A DNA stretch of 64,000 nucleotides, taken from positions 233,455 to 297,454 of the forward strand of contig CAVYBR010000005.1 in NCBI GenBank assembly GCA_963766765.1, written 5' to 3'. This stretch comes from JACCQS01 sp963766765. Lineage in GTDB: Bacteria; Actinomycetota; Actinomycetes; Mycobacteriales; Geodermatophilaceae. Position 1 is the stretch's first letter. Each line of letters starts with the position of its first letter. Shown here one piece after another: positions 1 through 8,499 of the stretch. Both the position numbers and the translations under genes were made by a program. The notes under the pieces are model-generated. The model made no database searches and was not told where the DNA came from. It worked only from the letters and a program-made list of their open reading frames with translations.

Positions 1-1
1 T

Positions 2-220
2 GAGGACCCCTACGCTCGCCCGATCCCGTACACCATGTCCGGGGGTACGGACGCCAAGTCGTTCGAGCGGCTCGGAATGCGCTGCTTCGGGTTCTCGCCG
101 CTGCAACTGCCTCCCGAGCTCGACTTCGCCGCGCTCTTCCATGGCATCGACGAGCGCGTACCGATCGACGGACTCACGTTCGGCGTACGGGTGCTCGACC
201 GCTTCCTCAGAGCAAGCTGA
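2..220 (+). CDS. M20-family metallopeptidase, C-terminal end (partial)
   Basis: Only the last 72 codons are visible; the start lies before the window. GGTDAKSF (visible residues 14-21) followed by HGIDERVPIDGL matches the end of M20/M25/M40 zinc peptidases, where the histidine of the HG(I/V)DER segment is a late metal ligand. The family hydrolyses dipeptides or N-acylated amino acids in the cytosol. The downstream gene order resembles the M. tuberculosis chromosome from Rv2141c, itself an M20-type gene, which supports the call. The stop overlaps the next start as TGATG, so the two genes are probably translated together. Substrate is unknown. Confidence 0.8.
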   Translation, partial: EDPYARPIPYTMSGGTDAKSFERLGMRCFGFSPLQLPPELDFAALFHGIDERVPIDGLTFGVRVLDRFLRAS

Positions 221-1047
221 TGGCCGACCGGCAGCCGACCGCACTGATCACCGGCGGGGTCGGCGGATTCGGGTTGGCACTCGCCCGGCAGTTGCGCTCC
301 CGCGGCGACAACGTCGCGCTTGCCGACGTCGATGTTGACCGCGGCCGCGAAGCCGCAGACGAACTCGGGGCACTGTTTCTCCCGCTCGACGTGGGTGACC
401 TAGCGGCCAACCACCGGGCCGTCGCCCAGGTGGAATCCCATTTCGATGGACTTGACTCGGTCTTCCTCAACGCCGGGATCCTCGGGCCACAGGACCCCGC
501 TGGGCCGCTGGACATCCGGGCCTACGAGGCGATCGTGGGTGCCAACCTGAACGGGGTCGTATACGGGATCGATGCGGCGATCCCGGCGCTGCGCCGGTCG
601 GGTGGAGGTCGGATCGTCGTCACCGCATCGCTGGCAGGGCTCGTGCCGATGCCCGGCGATCCGTTCTATTCGATGACCAAGAGCGCGGCCCTCGCCTACA
701 GCCGGGCCATGGCGGCGCGACTCGTGACCGAGGCCATCACCGTGTCTGTCGTCTGCCCCGGCTTCGCGGATACCCCGATGCTCGGCGGCTTGCGAGCGGC
801 ATTCGAAGCGGCCGGCTTTCCCATCCTCACAGCCGAGGAAGTGGCCGCGGCGTTGCTGCTCGCCCACGACGAGGGCGAGGCCGGGTCTGCCTACATCGTG
901 CAGCCGGGGATGCCGCCCACGCCGTACCGGTTCCGTAACGTTCCGGCGGCTCGGGATACGTCGGGTACGCACGTTGCGGTTCCGCAGGACCTGGCCGCCC
1001 ACAACGCTGCGGCGCCCGCCGCTCGCGGCGGTGCGCAGAGTTCTTGA
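220..1047 (+). CDS. Short-chain dehydrogenase/reductase (SDR family)
   Basis: A 275-residue classical SDR. The cofactor loop TGGVGGFG is at residues 11-18, the NAG motif at 84-86, and the catalytic residues are Ser137, Tyr150 and Lys154 (YSMTK), with Asn109 as the likely fourth member. Asp36 at the end of the second beta strand suggests NAD rather than NADP. Residues from about 228 form a tail rich in Pro, Ala and Arg beyond the usual fold. The ATG overlaps the stop of the M20 peptidase gene. Such enzymes oxidise or reduce alcohols and ketones; nothing here fixes the substrate. Confidence 0.88.
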   Translation: MADRQPTALITGGVGGFGLALARQLRSRGDNVALADVDVDRGREAADELGALFLPLDVGDLAANHRAVAQVESHFDGLDSVFLNAGILGPQDPAGPLDIRAYEAIVGANLNGVVYGIDAAIPALRRSGGGRIVVTASLAGLVPMPGDPFYSMTKSAALAYSRAMAARLVTEAITVSVVCPGFADTPMLGGLRAAFEAAGFPILTAEEVAAALLLAHDEGEAGSAYIVQPGMPPTPYRFRNVPAARDTSGTHVAVPQDLAAHNAAAPAARGGAQSS

Positions 1048-1156
1048 CCGTTGCGCGGGTCTGTCGCGAAAATCGCCTGAGCGCGCACCAGGGCGCCACC
1101 CGTCACCGGCAAGCACTGAGTGCCCCTGGATCCCCATCTGACATCGGGATCAGGAC

Positions 1157-1933
1157 ATGACCATGGATGACACACCGCACACGGCGAACGAACCGAGCAA
1201 GGCGGCGCCGCCCGGCGCTGACCTGCGTCAGATCCGTACCCAGGCCAAGGAGTTGCGCCGAGCCGCTCGGCAAGGTCACCCGGAGTCGGTGACGCTCTTC
1301 CGGGCGCATCACCCCGACGCAGATCGGATCACCGCTAACGCAAAGTCACTGCGGGACATCACGTTACGGCAGGCACAGCTAGTCCTCGCCAGGAGCCACG
1401 GAAGTCCGAGCTGGCACGAGTTGATCCAAATCGTCGGGACCAGTCGGGTCGAAGAACGCGAGATGCACCGATGGTTCGGCGTGGAGTTCAACAACGAAGT
1501 ATGGGGCCTCCTCGACGACGGATTGACCGCAGACAGCCCGTTGGACGATCGCGAGCTGGCCCTCTCGGGCGCGTACGCGTCGCTGCGGCACTGGACTGAT
1601 GCAGGCACTCGAATCAACCAGGCACGCGCCCATCATCTGATCTCACGGGTAGCGGTTGCGCTCGGGCTGACCGACCCGGCGTTGGCACATGCGCAACGGT
1701 GTCTGTACCTCGTTACCGAGAACCCCGACGAGGCAGCCGATTGGGATGCCGGGTTCGCCCATGAGGCACTGGCTCGCGCCATGGCGGCAGCCGGGGACCT
1801 CGAGGCGGCAGGCGAGCATCGGCGCCGCGCGGAGGAGATCACCGCGGCGGTTGCCGATCCCGGGGATCGGGAGGTCCTGGCCGCCGAGTTGGCCCGCGAA
1901 CCGTGGTTCGGCTTGGTCCCCGCGCCCCGCTGA
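1157..1933 (+). CDS. Ankyrin-type N-terminus fused to helical TPR-like domain, function unknown
   Basis: A 258-residue soluble protein. Residues about 22-95 (LRQIRTQAKELRRAAR and SHGSPSWHELI) look like the short helical module found in front of some bacterial ankyrin-repeat proteins. Residues about 100-255 form a helical, TPR-like domain beginning EMHRWFGVEFNN, with the repeated theme of AHAQRCLYL and FAHEALARAMAAAGD. Domains of this second type are common as stand-alone hypothetical proteins. No catalytic motif or membrane segment is visible, so a scaffold or protein-binding role is only a guess. It sits alone between an SDR gene and a quinone-reductase-like gene. Confidence 0.7.
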   Translation: MTMDDTPHTANEPSKAAPPGADLRQIRTQAKELRRAARQGHPESVTLFRAHHPDADRITANAKSLRDITLRQAQLVLARSHGSPSWHELIQIVGTSRVEEREMHRWFGVEFNNEVWGLLDDGLTADSPLDDRELALSGAYASLRHWTDAGTRINQARAHHLISRVAVALGLTDPALAHAQRCLYLVTENPDEAADWDAGFAHEALARAMAAAGDLEAAGEHRRRAEEITAAVADPGDREVLAAELAREPWFGLVPAPR

Positions 1934-1942
1934 CCGGTCGGC

Positions 1943-1948
1943 TAGCGT
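1943..1948 (+). promoter_or_regulatory. -10 box TAGCGT of a leaderless quinone-reductase-like gene
   Basis: TAGCGT lies 7 nt before the GTG at 1956, with no ribosome-binding site between them. It overlaps the space just after the stop of the preceding gene. Confidence 0.45.
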
Positions 1949-1955
1949 CGTGCCC

Positions 1956-2918
1956 GTGACGATGAAGGCGTGGCGGGTCCACGAGCTCGGACGCCCAGCC
2001 GACGCCCTGCAACTGGAGGATGTCGAGGTCCCGACTCCAGGCGATGGCCAGGTGCTCGTCAAGGTTCGCGCTGCCGCACTGAACTTCCCCGACCTCCTGA
2101 TGATCGCCGGGAAATACCAGGAGCGGCCGCCGCTTCCGTTCATTCCCGGCGTGGAGCTGACCGGGGAGGTCGTGGGCAGCGGTGAGCGCGTGCTCGGCGC
2201 ACCCGCCGCCGGATCAGGAGCGTTTGCCGAATACACGCTGATGGGCGTGGACAACGCCTACCCGGTGCCCGACAACATGCCTGACCGCGACGCGGCGGCG
2301 CTGTTCCTCACCTATCAGACCGGCTACGTCGGCCTGCACCGTCGCGCTCAGCTCAAGCCGGGAGAAGTCGTTCTCGTCCACGCCGGCGCCGGCGGAGTCG
2401 GCTCCGCTGCGATCCAGCTCGCCAAGGCTGCCGGAGCCCTCGTCATCGCCACGGCTGGGGGACCGGAAAAGGTGGCGGTCTGTCTCGACTTGGGCGCGGA
2501 CCATGCCATCGACTATCTGGCCGGGGACTTCGTCGGACCGGTCAAGGAGATCACCGGCGGTCGTGGCGCAGACGTCATCTACGACCCGGTCGGCGGAGAC
2601 GTGTTCGACTCCTCGCGCAAGTGCGTCGCCTTCGAAGGGCGCATCGTCGTCGTCGGTTTCACCAGCGGCCGGATCGCGGATGCCCCGACCAACCACGCCC
2701 TGGTGAAGAACTACAGCGTCGTGGGACTGCACTGGGGTCTGTACCGAACTCACGAGCCGGCACTCATCTCGGAGGTGCACGAGGAGTTGGTCGCGCTCTA
2801 TCTGCGCGGGGCGATCAAACCGCTGGTCTCGCAAGCACTCCCGTTGGCGCAAGCAGTTGAGGCTCTGGCCATGCTCGGCACGCGTGCCACCACCGGCAAG
2901 GTTGTCCTGACGCCGTAG
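1956..2918 (+). CDS. NADPH:quinone oxidoreductase family (zinc-free MDR)
   Basis: A 320-residue medium-chain reductase. The N-terminal GroES-like half starts MKAWRVHELG and the Rossmann motif AGAGGVG is at about residues 143-149. No cysteines are arranged as structural or catalytic zinc ligands, which places it with the quinone reductase/QOR group that transfers hydride from NADPH to quinones or enones. The open frame extends upstream into the previous gene, but similarity begins at MKAW. The GTG at 1956 is preferred because a TAGCGT box precedes it by 7 nt; ATG 1962 is the alternative. It converges with a DUF5703 gene 15 bp downstream. Confidence 0.85.
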   Translation: MTMKAWRVHELGRPADALQLEDVEVPTPGDGQVLVKVRAAALNFPDLLMIAGKYQERPPLPFIPGVELTGEVVGSGERVLGAPAAGSGAFAEYTLMGVDNAYPVPDNMPDRDAAALFLTYQTGYVGLHRRAQLKPGEVVLVHAGAGGVGSAAIQLAKAAGALVIATAGGPEKVAVCLDLGADHAIDYLAGDFVGPVKEITGGRGADVIYDPVGGDVFDSSRKCVAFEGRIVVVGFTSGRIADAPTNHALVKNYSVVGLHWGLYRTHEPALISEVHEELVALYLRGAIKPLVSQALPLAQAVEALAMLGTRATTGKVVLTP

Positions 2919-2933
2919 AGGTCGGTAGTCGGT

Positions 2934-3140
2934 TCAGAGCACCGGGCCGGGAAGATGGGCATGGACGCGGCGCCGACGCAGGGTCACCTTGCGAGTCCCG
3001 TCAGCGTGCAGGAGCACCCTGGCGAGCTCCCAGCCGCCGGTATCGGCCTGTAATGACAAAAGCACCGCCGCGGATGCGCGGTCGGTGCCCGGGGGGATGC
3101 GCACGGGTACGTAGTCGTACTCCGTGCGCACGCTCTTCAT
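2934..3140 (-). CDS. DUF5703 family small protein
   Basis: A 68-residue protein. The segments EYDYVPVRIPPGTDR, GGWELARVLLHADGTRKVTLRRR match the small actinobacterial DUF5703 family, which is about this size and has no assigned function. The pattern of alternating hydrophobic residues and the GWELARV core suggest a compact alpha/beta fold; there is no signal peptide or membrane segment. It points the same way as the downstream aldo/keto reductase, 66 bp apart, but no direct link is evident. Confidence 0.75.
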   Translation of the reverse strand: MKSVRTEYDYVPVRIPPGTDRASAAVLLSLQADTGGWELARVLLHADGTRKVTLRRRRVHAHLPGPVL

Positions 3141-3206
3141 CCCAGGAATGTTCGCTCAGAATTCGACGCTCTGCAACTCCCAGCCGCCACCTGGTGAAAT
3201 CTGCTC

Positions 3207-4187
3207 TCAGCCATCCGGTTCGTCGTCCTCCGGCACTCCCTCAGGGGCTGAGACGTCGTCGAGGGCGCGGCGGATCTCGACGGGAAGCGTGAGGTCCTCA
3301 GCGACCAGGGAGCCGGCAAGTTGCGCGGCCGTGCGGGCACCGACGATGGGTGCCACGACTCCCGGCTGATCACGGACCCAGGACAAGGCCACGGCCAACG
3401 GCGAGGTTCCGAGGCCGTCCGCCGCCGTGATCACCGCCTCGACGATCCGCTGGTCGCGGGGCGTGCGCAGCGGGTCGATGTGGGCCGCCCACTGCGGATG
3501 CGCGCCGCGCGAATCCGACGGCGTCGCATGCCGGTACTTGCCGGTGAGCACACCGCGCGCGAGCGGGGACCAGGGCAGGACACCCAATCCGAGCGCCTCG
3601 GCCGCTGGCACGACTTCGGTTTCGACGCCTCGGCGCAGCAAGGAGTACTCGACCTGATGGGACACGATCGGTGACCGGCCGGGCCAGGCTCGCTGCCAGG
3701 TCGCAGCTTGGGCGGACTGCCATCCGCTGAAGTTGCTGATGCCGAGATAGCGAACCTTTCCGCTGTCCACGGCGTGGTCGAGCGCGGCAAGGGTCTCGTC
3801 CAGCGGCGTCGCGTCGTCGAAGGCGTGCAGTTGCCAGACGTCGACGTGATCGACGCCGAGCCGATGAAGCGAGTTGTCCAACGCGCTGAGCAGATGCCCA
3901 CGCGAGTTGCCTCGATCCATCGGGCTGGGTCCGGTAGGCAAATGGGCCTTCGTTGCCAACAGGATCTCGCTGCGCGCGATCGATCCACGCAACAGTCGGC
4001 CGATGGTCCGCTCGCTGTCCCCGTCCGCGTACACGTCGGCGGTGTCCACCAACGTGCCACCGGCATCGAGGAAGGCCCGCGTCTGAGCAGTCGCCTCGTC
4101 CTCGTCGGAGTCCAGGCCCCACATCATCGTGCCGAGAGCCATCCGAGAGACGACGAGTCCGCTGTTGCCCAGACGGCGCTGTTCCAT
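3207..4187 (-). CDS. Aldo/keto reductase
   Basis: A 326-residue (alpha/beta)8 reductase. The catalytic tetrad can be placed at Asp48, Tyr53, Lys80 and His121 (counting from MEQRRLG). The C-terminal half carries SWVRDQPGVVAPIVGART, the usual NADP-phosphate-binding region. The open frame allows ATG 4199, but TATGGT at 4200-4195 on the minus strand lies 7 nt before ATG 4187 and looks like the -10 box of a leaderless transcript, so 4187 is chosen. It is divergent from an F420-type oxidoreductase gene 62 bp away. Typical substrates are aldehydes and ketosteroid-like carbonyls; the specific one is unknown. Confidence 0.87.
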   Translation of the reverse strand: MEQRRLGNSGLVVSRMALGTMMWGLDSDEDEATAQTRAFLDAGGTLVDTADVYADGDSERTIGRLLRGSIARSEILLATKAHLPTGPSPMDRGNSRGHLLSALDNSLHRLGVDHVDVWQLHAFDDATPLDETLAALDHAVDSGKVRYLGISNFSGWQSAQAATWQRAWPGRSPIVSHQVEYSLLRRGVETEVVPAAEALGLGVLPWSPLARGVLTGKYRHATPSDSRGAHPQWAAHIDPLRTPRDQRIVEAVITAADGLGTSPLAVALSWVRDQPGVVAPIVGARTAAQLAGSLVAEDLTLPVEIRRALDDVSAPEGVPEDDEPDG

Positions 4188-4194
4188 GACCGGC

Positions 4195-4200
4195 ACCATA
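4195..4200 (-). promoter_or_regulatory. -10 box TATGGT of the aldo/keto reductase
   Basis: Read on the minus strand, TATGGT is followed by 7 nt and then ATG 4187. It overlaps the alternative upstream ATG, which would then be untranscribed. Confidence 0.4.
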
Positions 4201-4249
4201 TTCCGGGGCTTTGCCAGGTCGCTCAGGGCTCGCCGTAAGGTCTCTCCCC

Positions 4250-5293
4250 GTGCGTCTAGGACTCAACCTCGGCTACTGGGGTGCCGGCAACGACAAGGAC
4301 AACCTGGCCCTGGCCCGCGAGGCGGACGCGATGGGGTACAGCGTCGTCTGGGCGGCCGAGGCGTACGGGTCCGACGTGCCGAGTGTCCTTGCCTTTGTAG
4401 CTGCCCAGACCACCCGGATCGACGTTGGCGCCGCGATCATGCAGATCCCGGCCCGTACGCCCGCGATGGCTGCCATGACCGCAGCCACTCTGGACACCCT
4501 GTCCGACGGTCGCTTCAGAATGGGGTTGGGCGTGAGCGGCCCACAGGTCTCCGAAGGCTGGCATGGGGTGCGCTTCGACAAGCCGCTGGGCCGCACCCGC
4601 GAATACGTCGACATCGTCCGGATGGCGCTGGCCAGGCAGCGGGTCCGCTACGCCGGCGAGCACTACGCCCTGCCGCTACCTGACGGTCCGGGTAAGGCGC
4701 TGATGCTCACGGTCCATCCCGCGCGAGCCGACATCCCCATCTACCTGGCCGCCGTCGGGCCGAAGAACCTCGAACTCACCGGGGAGATCGCCGATGGCTG
4801 GCTGGCGATCTTCTTCGCTCCCGAACACAGCGCTGACCAGCTGGCCGCCATCCGGGCCGGTCGCGCCAAGAGCGGACGAACGTCGGACTTCGACGTGGTT
4901 CCAACGGTGCCGATCTCCGTCGGCGACGATCTGCAGGCGGCCGCTGACCCCATCCGGCCCTACTGCGCCCTCTATGTCGGCGGCATGGGCAGCCGCGACC
5001 AGAACTTCTACAACGCCGCGGCGCGCCGGATGGGGTTTGAAGCTGCGGCCACAGAGATCCAGGACCACTTTCTCAACCGCGACTACGCCGCCGCCGCGGC
5101 TGCCGTGCCCTTCGAGTTCATCGACCGCACGGCGCTGATCGGCCCCGTCGACCGGATCGCGGAACGGATGGGCGTCTACGCCGACGCCGGGGTCACGACC
5201 CTCACGGTCGCGGTGCACCACGGGGATCTCGAGCAGCGCCTGGCCACCCTTCGCGGCGCGGTGGACGCACTCGAGGCATCCGGTCGAGGCTGA
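4250..5293 (+). CDS. LLM-class flavin/F420-dependent oxidoreductase
   Basis: A 347-residue luciferase-like monooxygenase fold protein. RLGLNLGYWG at the N-terminus, DTLSDGRFRMGLGVSG near residue 95-110 and the PIYLAAVGPKNLELTGEIADGW segment are typical of F420-dependent oxidoreductases of the Rv3520c-like type in actinobacteria. The open frame begins earlier, but homology starts at VRLGLN; TAAGGT at 4236-4241 stands 8 nt before this GTG. It is followed after 3 bp by uppP, so the two are likely cotranscribed. Cofactor choice (F420 or FMN) is inferred from family only. Confidence 0.85.
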   Translation: MRLGLNLGYWGAGNDKDNLALAREADAMGYSVVWAAEAYGSDVPSVLAFVAAQTTRIDVGAAIMQIPARTPAMAAMTAATLDTLSDGRFRMGLGVSGPQVSEGWHGVRFDKPLGRTREYVDIVRMALARQRVRYAGEHYALPLPDGPGKALMLTVHPARADIPIYLAAVGPKNLELTGEIADGWLAIFFAPEHSADQLAAIRAGRAKSGRTSDFDVVPTVPISVGDDLQAAADPIRPYCALYVGGMGSRDQNFYNAAARRMGFEAAATEIQDHFLNRDYAAAAAAVPFEFIDRTALIGPVDRIAERMGVYADAGVTTLTVAVHHGDLEQRLATLRGAVDALEASGRG

Positions 5294-5296
5294 CTC

Positions 5297-6118
5297 ATGG
5301 GGTGGTTCGAGGCAATTGTGTTGGGGCTCGTCCAGGGCCTGACGGAGTTTCTGCCCATCTCGAGCAGTGCACATCTGCGCATCGTCGGTGATCTGGCCGG
5401 CTGGGACGACCCAGGGGCGGCGTTCACCGCAGTGAGTCAGATCGGCACCGAGACCGCCGTCCTCATCTATTTCCGCCGGGACATCGCCCGCATCATCACG
5501 ACGTGGATCCGATCGCTGGGCAACCGTTCACTCCGATCGGACCCGGATGCCCGAATCGGGTGGTTGATCATCATCGGGACGATCCCGATCGGCATCTTCG
5601 GGTTCATCTTCCGAGACACGATCACCGGTCCACTGCGTGATCTGCGGATCGTGGCAGGCACGCTCATCCTGTTGGGCATCGTGCTCGCGGTTGCTGATCG
5701 AGTGGGATCGCGGGACCGGGAGCTGACCCAGCTGACGCCGCGGCATGGCGTTGCGATCGGCTTCGCCCAGGCCCTCGCACTGATCCCCGGAGTCTCTCGG
5801 TCAGGGGCAACGACGAGCGCTGCCCTGTTCCTGGGCTACACCCGGGCAGAGGCGGCTCGGTATGCGTTCCTCCTCGCTGTGCCCGCCGTACTGATCTCCG
5901 GGGTGTTCGAGGCTTTCGACATCGGTTCCGAGGCCGACACTGCCTGGCCGCAGACGATCGTCGGGACGCTGGTGGCCGGGGTGGTCGGCTACCTCGTCAT
6001 CGCGTTCTTCATGCGCTACATCAGCACGCACACCTTCACGCCATTCGTGATCTACCGGATCTTGCTGGGTGTTCTGGTCCTCGTCCTTCTGCTCACCGGG
6101 ACCCTGACCCCGAATTGA
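5297..6118 (+). CDS. uppP: Undecaprenyl-diphosphatase (UppP/BacA)
   Basis: A 273-residue membrane protein that dephosphorylates undecaprenyl diphosphate on the outer face of the membrane and so recycles the carrier for peptidoglycan synthesis. Glu17 and His26 sit in the first conserved box GLTEFLPISSSAH, and PGVSRSGAT at 164-172 with Arg168 is the second box. Seven or eight hydrophobic segments follow the family layout, and the length is normal. ATG 5297 is 3 nt after the previous stop. Family members give bacitracin resistance when raised in level. The downstream order matches Rv2136c onward. Confidence 0.95.
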   Translation: MGWFEAIVLGLVQGLTEFLPISSSAHLRIVGDLAGWDDPGAAFTAVSQIGTETAVLIYFRRDIARIITTWIRSLGNRSLRSDPDARIGWLIIIGTIPIGIFGFIFRDTITGPLRDLRIVAGTLILLGIVLAVADRVGSRDRELTQLTPRHGVAIGFAQALALIPGVSRSGATTSAALFLGYTRAEAARYAFLLAVPAVLISGVFEAFDIGSEADTAWPQTIVGTLVAGVVGYLVIAFFMRYISTHTFTPFVIYRILLGVLVLVLLLTGTLTPN

Positions 6119-6120
6119 GC

Positions 6121-6135
6121 GTTGCCCAGGGCAAC
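6121..6135. promoter_or_regulatory. 15-bp perfect palindrome upstream of a -10 box
   Basis: GTTGCCC and GGGCAAC are separated by one base. It starts 3 nt after the uppP stop and ends 11 nt before a TAAGCT box at 6147-6152, so it would overlap the -35 zone of the promoter for the small membrane protein gene. It could be an operator, or a weak hairpin with a 5-bp stem. Confidence 0.35.
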
Positions 6136-6219
6136 CTCTGACCCCATAAGCTCGTGGTACCGCCACAGACGAGCGGACGAGGGGCCGGCTGGCTCCACTT
6201 ATGCGAGGAGTTTGACCAC

Positions 6220-6417
6220 ATGGGTCGAGGACGAGGCGTGTCGCTGTTCATGCTCATCTACCTGGCGATCGGCGTGGTCGTTGCCCTCACCAAGGGCTAC
6301 AACACGTTCACCAGCTTCTCCCTGGTGCTCTCCTTCATCATCGCCGTCATCCTGTGGCCGGCAGTGCTCTTCGGCGCCGACCTGCACGTGAACGTGGGGG
6401 CTCTGGCCGCCTCCTAG
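6220..6417 (+). CDS. Small two-helix membrane protein
   Basis: A 65-residue protein with two hydrophobic segments (about residues 8-25 and 31-52) joined by a short loop KGYNTFTSF, after a basic start MGRGRG. ATG 6220 is chosen because GAGGAG at 6205-6210 precedes it at a good distance; the frame is open further upstream but without a better start. It lies between uppP and the histidine phosphatase gene, in the same direction. No family is recognised beyond generic small actinobacterial membrane proteins. A TAAGCT box at 6147-6152 may drive it. Confidence 0.6.
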   Translation: MGRGRGVSLFMLIYLAIGVVVALTKGYNTFTSFSLVLSFIIAVILWPAVLFGADLHVNVGALAAS

Positions 6418-6441
6418 ACGTCTGGGTTGCCAGTCGCGTCC

Positions 6442-7152
6442 ATGACCACGGTCATTCTGTTCCGCCACGGTCGTACCGAGGCGAACGCCAGCGGACTGCT
6501 CGCCGGCTGGACTCCCGGTGTCGCGCTCGATGAAACGGGCCGGGCGCAGGTGAGCACCGCCGCCGAGCGGTTGCGCGCGATTCCGCTGGCCGCCGTTGTG
6601 TCGAGCCCGTTGCAGCGCTGCGTCGAGAGTGCGCGGGCCGTCGTCGAAGGGCGCGAAGGGCTCGAGCTGCAAACCGACGAGCGGCTCGGTGAATGCCGCT
6701 ACGGCGACTGGACCGGTCAACCGCTGAAGACGCTGGCCAAGGACCCGATGTGGCAGGTCGTGCAGCAGCATCCCTCCGCCGCGGTCTTTCCGGGTCCGGA
6801 AGGTGAGGGACTGGCCGAGACCTCCGCCCGGGCGGTCGCGGCCGTACGCGATTGGAACAGTCGTCTCGGACCTGACGCCACGTGGCTCGCCTGCACGCAC
6901 GGTGACGTGATCAAGGCGATCCTTGCCGACGCGCTCGGACTGCACTTGGACCTGTTCCAGCGGCTCCTCGTGGAGCCCGGGTCGATGTCGGTTGTCGTCT
7001 ACACCCCGACGCGGCCGCTCGTGCTGCGCACCAATGACATCGGGGGAGACCTGTCTGGTTTGGTTCCGCCGAAGAAGCGCCGCGGCAAGCGCCGTCGGGC
7101 GGCCGGTGACGGCCCGGTCGGCGGCGGCGATTCCTACCGGGCATCCGCGTAA
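6442..7152 (+). CDS. Histidine phosphatase, MSMEG_4193-type
   Basis: A 236-residue phosphoglycerate-mutase-like protein. The nucleophile is His9 in the FRHGRTEAN motif; SSPLQRC, the acid box ECRYGDWTG and the second histidine in CTHGDVIKAIL complete the active site. It belongs to the actinobacterial group often named MSMEG_4193 family putative phosphomutase. The frame is open from TTG 6427, but ATG 6442 begins right at the conserved strand. The last 25 residues are basic (KKRRGKRRR). Its TAA stop forms part of the -10 box TAAACT of the next gene. It always travels with the DUF3090 and SCO1664-type genes in many actinobacteria; its substrate is unknown. Confidence 0.85.
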   Translation: MTTVILFRHGRTEANASGLLAGWTPGVALDETGRAQVSTAAERLRAIPLAAVVSSPLQRCVESARAVVEGREGLELQTDERLGECRYGDWTGQPLKTLAKDPMWQVVQQHPSAAVFPGPEGEGLAETSARAVAAVRDWNSRLGPDATWLACTHGDVIKAILADALGLHLDLFQRLLVEPGSMSVVVYTPTRPLVLRTNDIGGDLSGLVPPKKRRGKRRRAAGDGPVGGGDSYRASA

Positions 7153-7155
7153 ACT
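7150..7155 (+). promoter_or_regulatory. -10 box TAAACT of the DUF3090 gene
   Basis: TAAACT ends 6 nt before ATG 7162 and begins at the stop codon of the phosphatase gene. Confidence 0.5.
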
Positions 7156-7161
7156 CGACTC

Positions 7162-7716
7162 ATGAGTCGGCAGCTGTACGTGTTCGACCGCCCCCAGAGA
7201 TTTGTCGCCGGTACGGTCGGTCAGCCGGGGGAGCGCACCTTCTATCTGCAGGTGAGCGACGGGCCCCGGACTGTCAGTGTCGCCCTGGAGAAGACCCAGG
7301 TGATCGTCCTTGCCGACCGGATGAGCGAGTTGCTCGACGAAGTCGCCACCCGGCAGAGTTCGGTTGCACCATCGGAACCGCCGGTCAGCGACCTGGACCC
7401 CCTGCACAGTCCGGTGGACGAGGAATTCCGCGTCGCGGCGATGGGCCTGGCCTGGGATGCCGACAGCGCCGCCGTCGTCATCGAGGCGGTCGCCGGGGGA
7501 GATACGGACGAGCCGGTCGACGAGGATCAGATCCTCTCCGACGACGACGACGGACCGGACGCGCTGCGGGTGAAGATCACGCCGGTCGCCGCTCGCGCCT
7601 TCGTCGATCGGGCGCGCCTGGTCGTCTCCGCCGGTCGCCCACCCTGTCCGCTCTGCTCCTTGCCGTTGGACGCCGAGGGCCACATCTGCCCCCGGCAGAA
7701 CGGTTACCGACGCTGA
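7162..7716 (+). CDS. DUF3090 family protein with C-terminal zinc motif
   Basis: A 184-residue protein of the DUF3090 family (Rv2134c-like). It starts MSRQLYVFDRPQRFVAGTVG and ends with CPLCSLPLDAEGHICPRQNG, a CxxC...HxC arrangement likely to bind a metal. The function of the family is unknown; its strict neighbourhood with the histidine phosphatase upstream and the SCO1664-type kinase-like gene downstream, all before mshC, suggests a common pathway. The 38-bp gap to the next gene and the close -10 box indicate at least one internal promoter. Confidence 0.88.
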   Translation: MSRQLYVFDRPQRFVAGTVGQPGERTFYLQVSDGPRTVSVALEKTQVIVLADRMSELLDEVATRQSSVAPSEPPVSDLDPLHSPVDEEFRVAAMGLAWDADSAAVVIEAVAGGDTDEPVDEDQILSDDDDGPDALRVKITPVAARAFVDRARLVVSAGRPPCPLCSLPLDAEGHICPRQNGYRR

Positions 7717-7754
7717 GTCTGCACAGCGGCGACAGCAATGGCGATGCGGCCGCC

Positions 7755-8465
7755 ATGGACGAGCCGCAGGCCCTGGAGCTGCTCCGGACGGGGACTATCG
7801 ACATCACCGGGCGCCTGGTCGATGCCAGCAACGTGACCTTGCTCGGCGAAATCAGTACCGACGACGAGATCGTCGAGTGCGTCTACAAGCCGATCGCCGG
7901 AGAGCGCCCGCTGTGGGATTTCCCGGACGGGACGCTCGCCGGGCGCGAGGTGGCCACCTACCTGGTCTCTGCGGCTACCGGTTGGGATGTCGTGCCGCCG
8001 ACAGTCCTGCGCGATGGCCCCTTCGGCCCCGGCATGGTGCAGCTGTGGATGGACGGCGATCCCACGATCGATCTGCTCGAACTCGCCCGCTCCGACCGAC
8101 CGGCGCTGCGTCGGATGGCTGTCCTCGACGTCGTGGTCAACAATGCTGACCGCAAAGGCGGCCATCTCATCCCGATGCCCGACGGTCACGTGTACGGAGT
8201 CGACCACGGCATCTGTTTCTCGATTCAGCCGAAACTGCGCACTCTGCTCTGGCGCTGGGCCGGTCGGCCGCTTCCTGAGGAGGCGATCGAGGTGCTCGAG
8301 CGGCTCTCGACCGAGCTGTGCGGCGAGCTCGGAGCGGCGCTCGAGGAACACCTCACTGTGAGCGAGGTGCAGCAGACCCGCCGCCGCGTGGCGAGGCTCC
8401 TGAGCACCGGGCTGCATCCCGAGCCGTCGGGGGAGTGGCCCGCCCTGCCGTGGCCGCCGATCTGA
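7755..8465 (+). CDS. SCO1664-family kinase-like protein
   Basis: A 236-residue protein of the SCO1664 family (Rv2133c-like), distantly related to phosphatidylinositol 3/4-kinase and HipA-type folds. Visible kinase-like landmarks are a lysine in ECVYKPIAGE, the catalytic-loop-like VVNNADRKGGHLI (residues about 125-137) and the metal-site-like VYGVDHGICF. Residues 14-40 (GTIDITGRLVDASNVT) are a family signature. The phosphate acceptor is not known. It ends 34 bp from a convergent EamA transporter gene. Confidence 0.85.
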   Translation: MDEPQALELLRTGTIDITGRLVDASNVTLLGEISTDDEIVECVYKPIAGERPLWDFPDGTLAGREVATYLVSAATGWDVVPPTVLRDGPFGPGMVQLWMDGDPTIDLLELARSDRPALRRMAVLDVVVNNADRKGGHLIPMPDGHVYGVDHGICFSIQPKLRTLLWRWAGRPLPEEAIEVLERLSTELCGELGAALEEHLTVSEVQQTRRRVARLLSTGLHPEPSGEWPALPWPPI

Positions 8466-8499
8466 TGACGCGTCTGAGTTGTCTTGGAGCTCAAAGCTT

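Noticed and set aside
6199..7683. 494-codon open frame on the minus strand
   Set aside because: Antisense to the phosphatase and DUF3090 genes, both of which have clear families.
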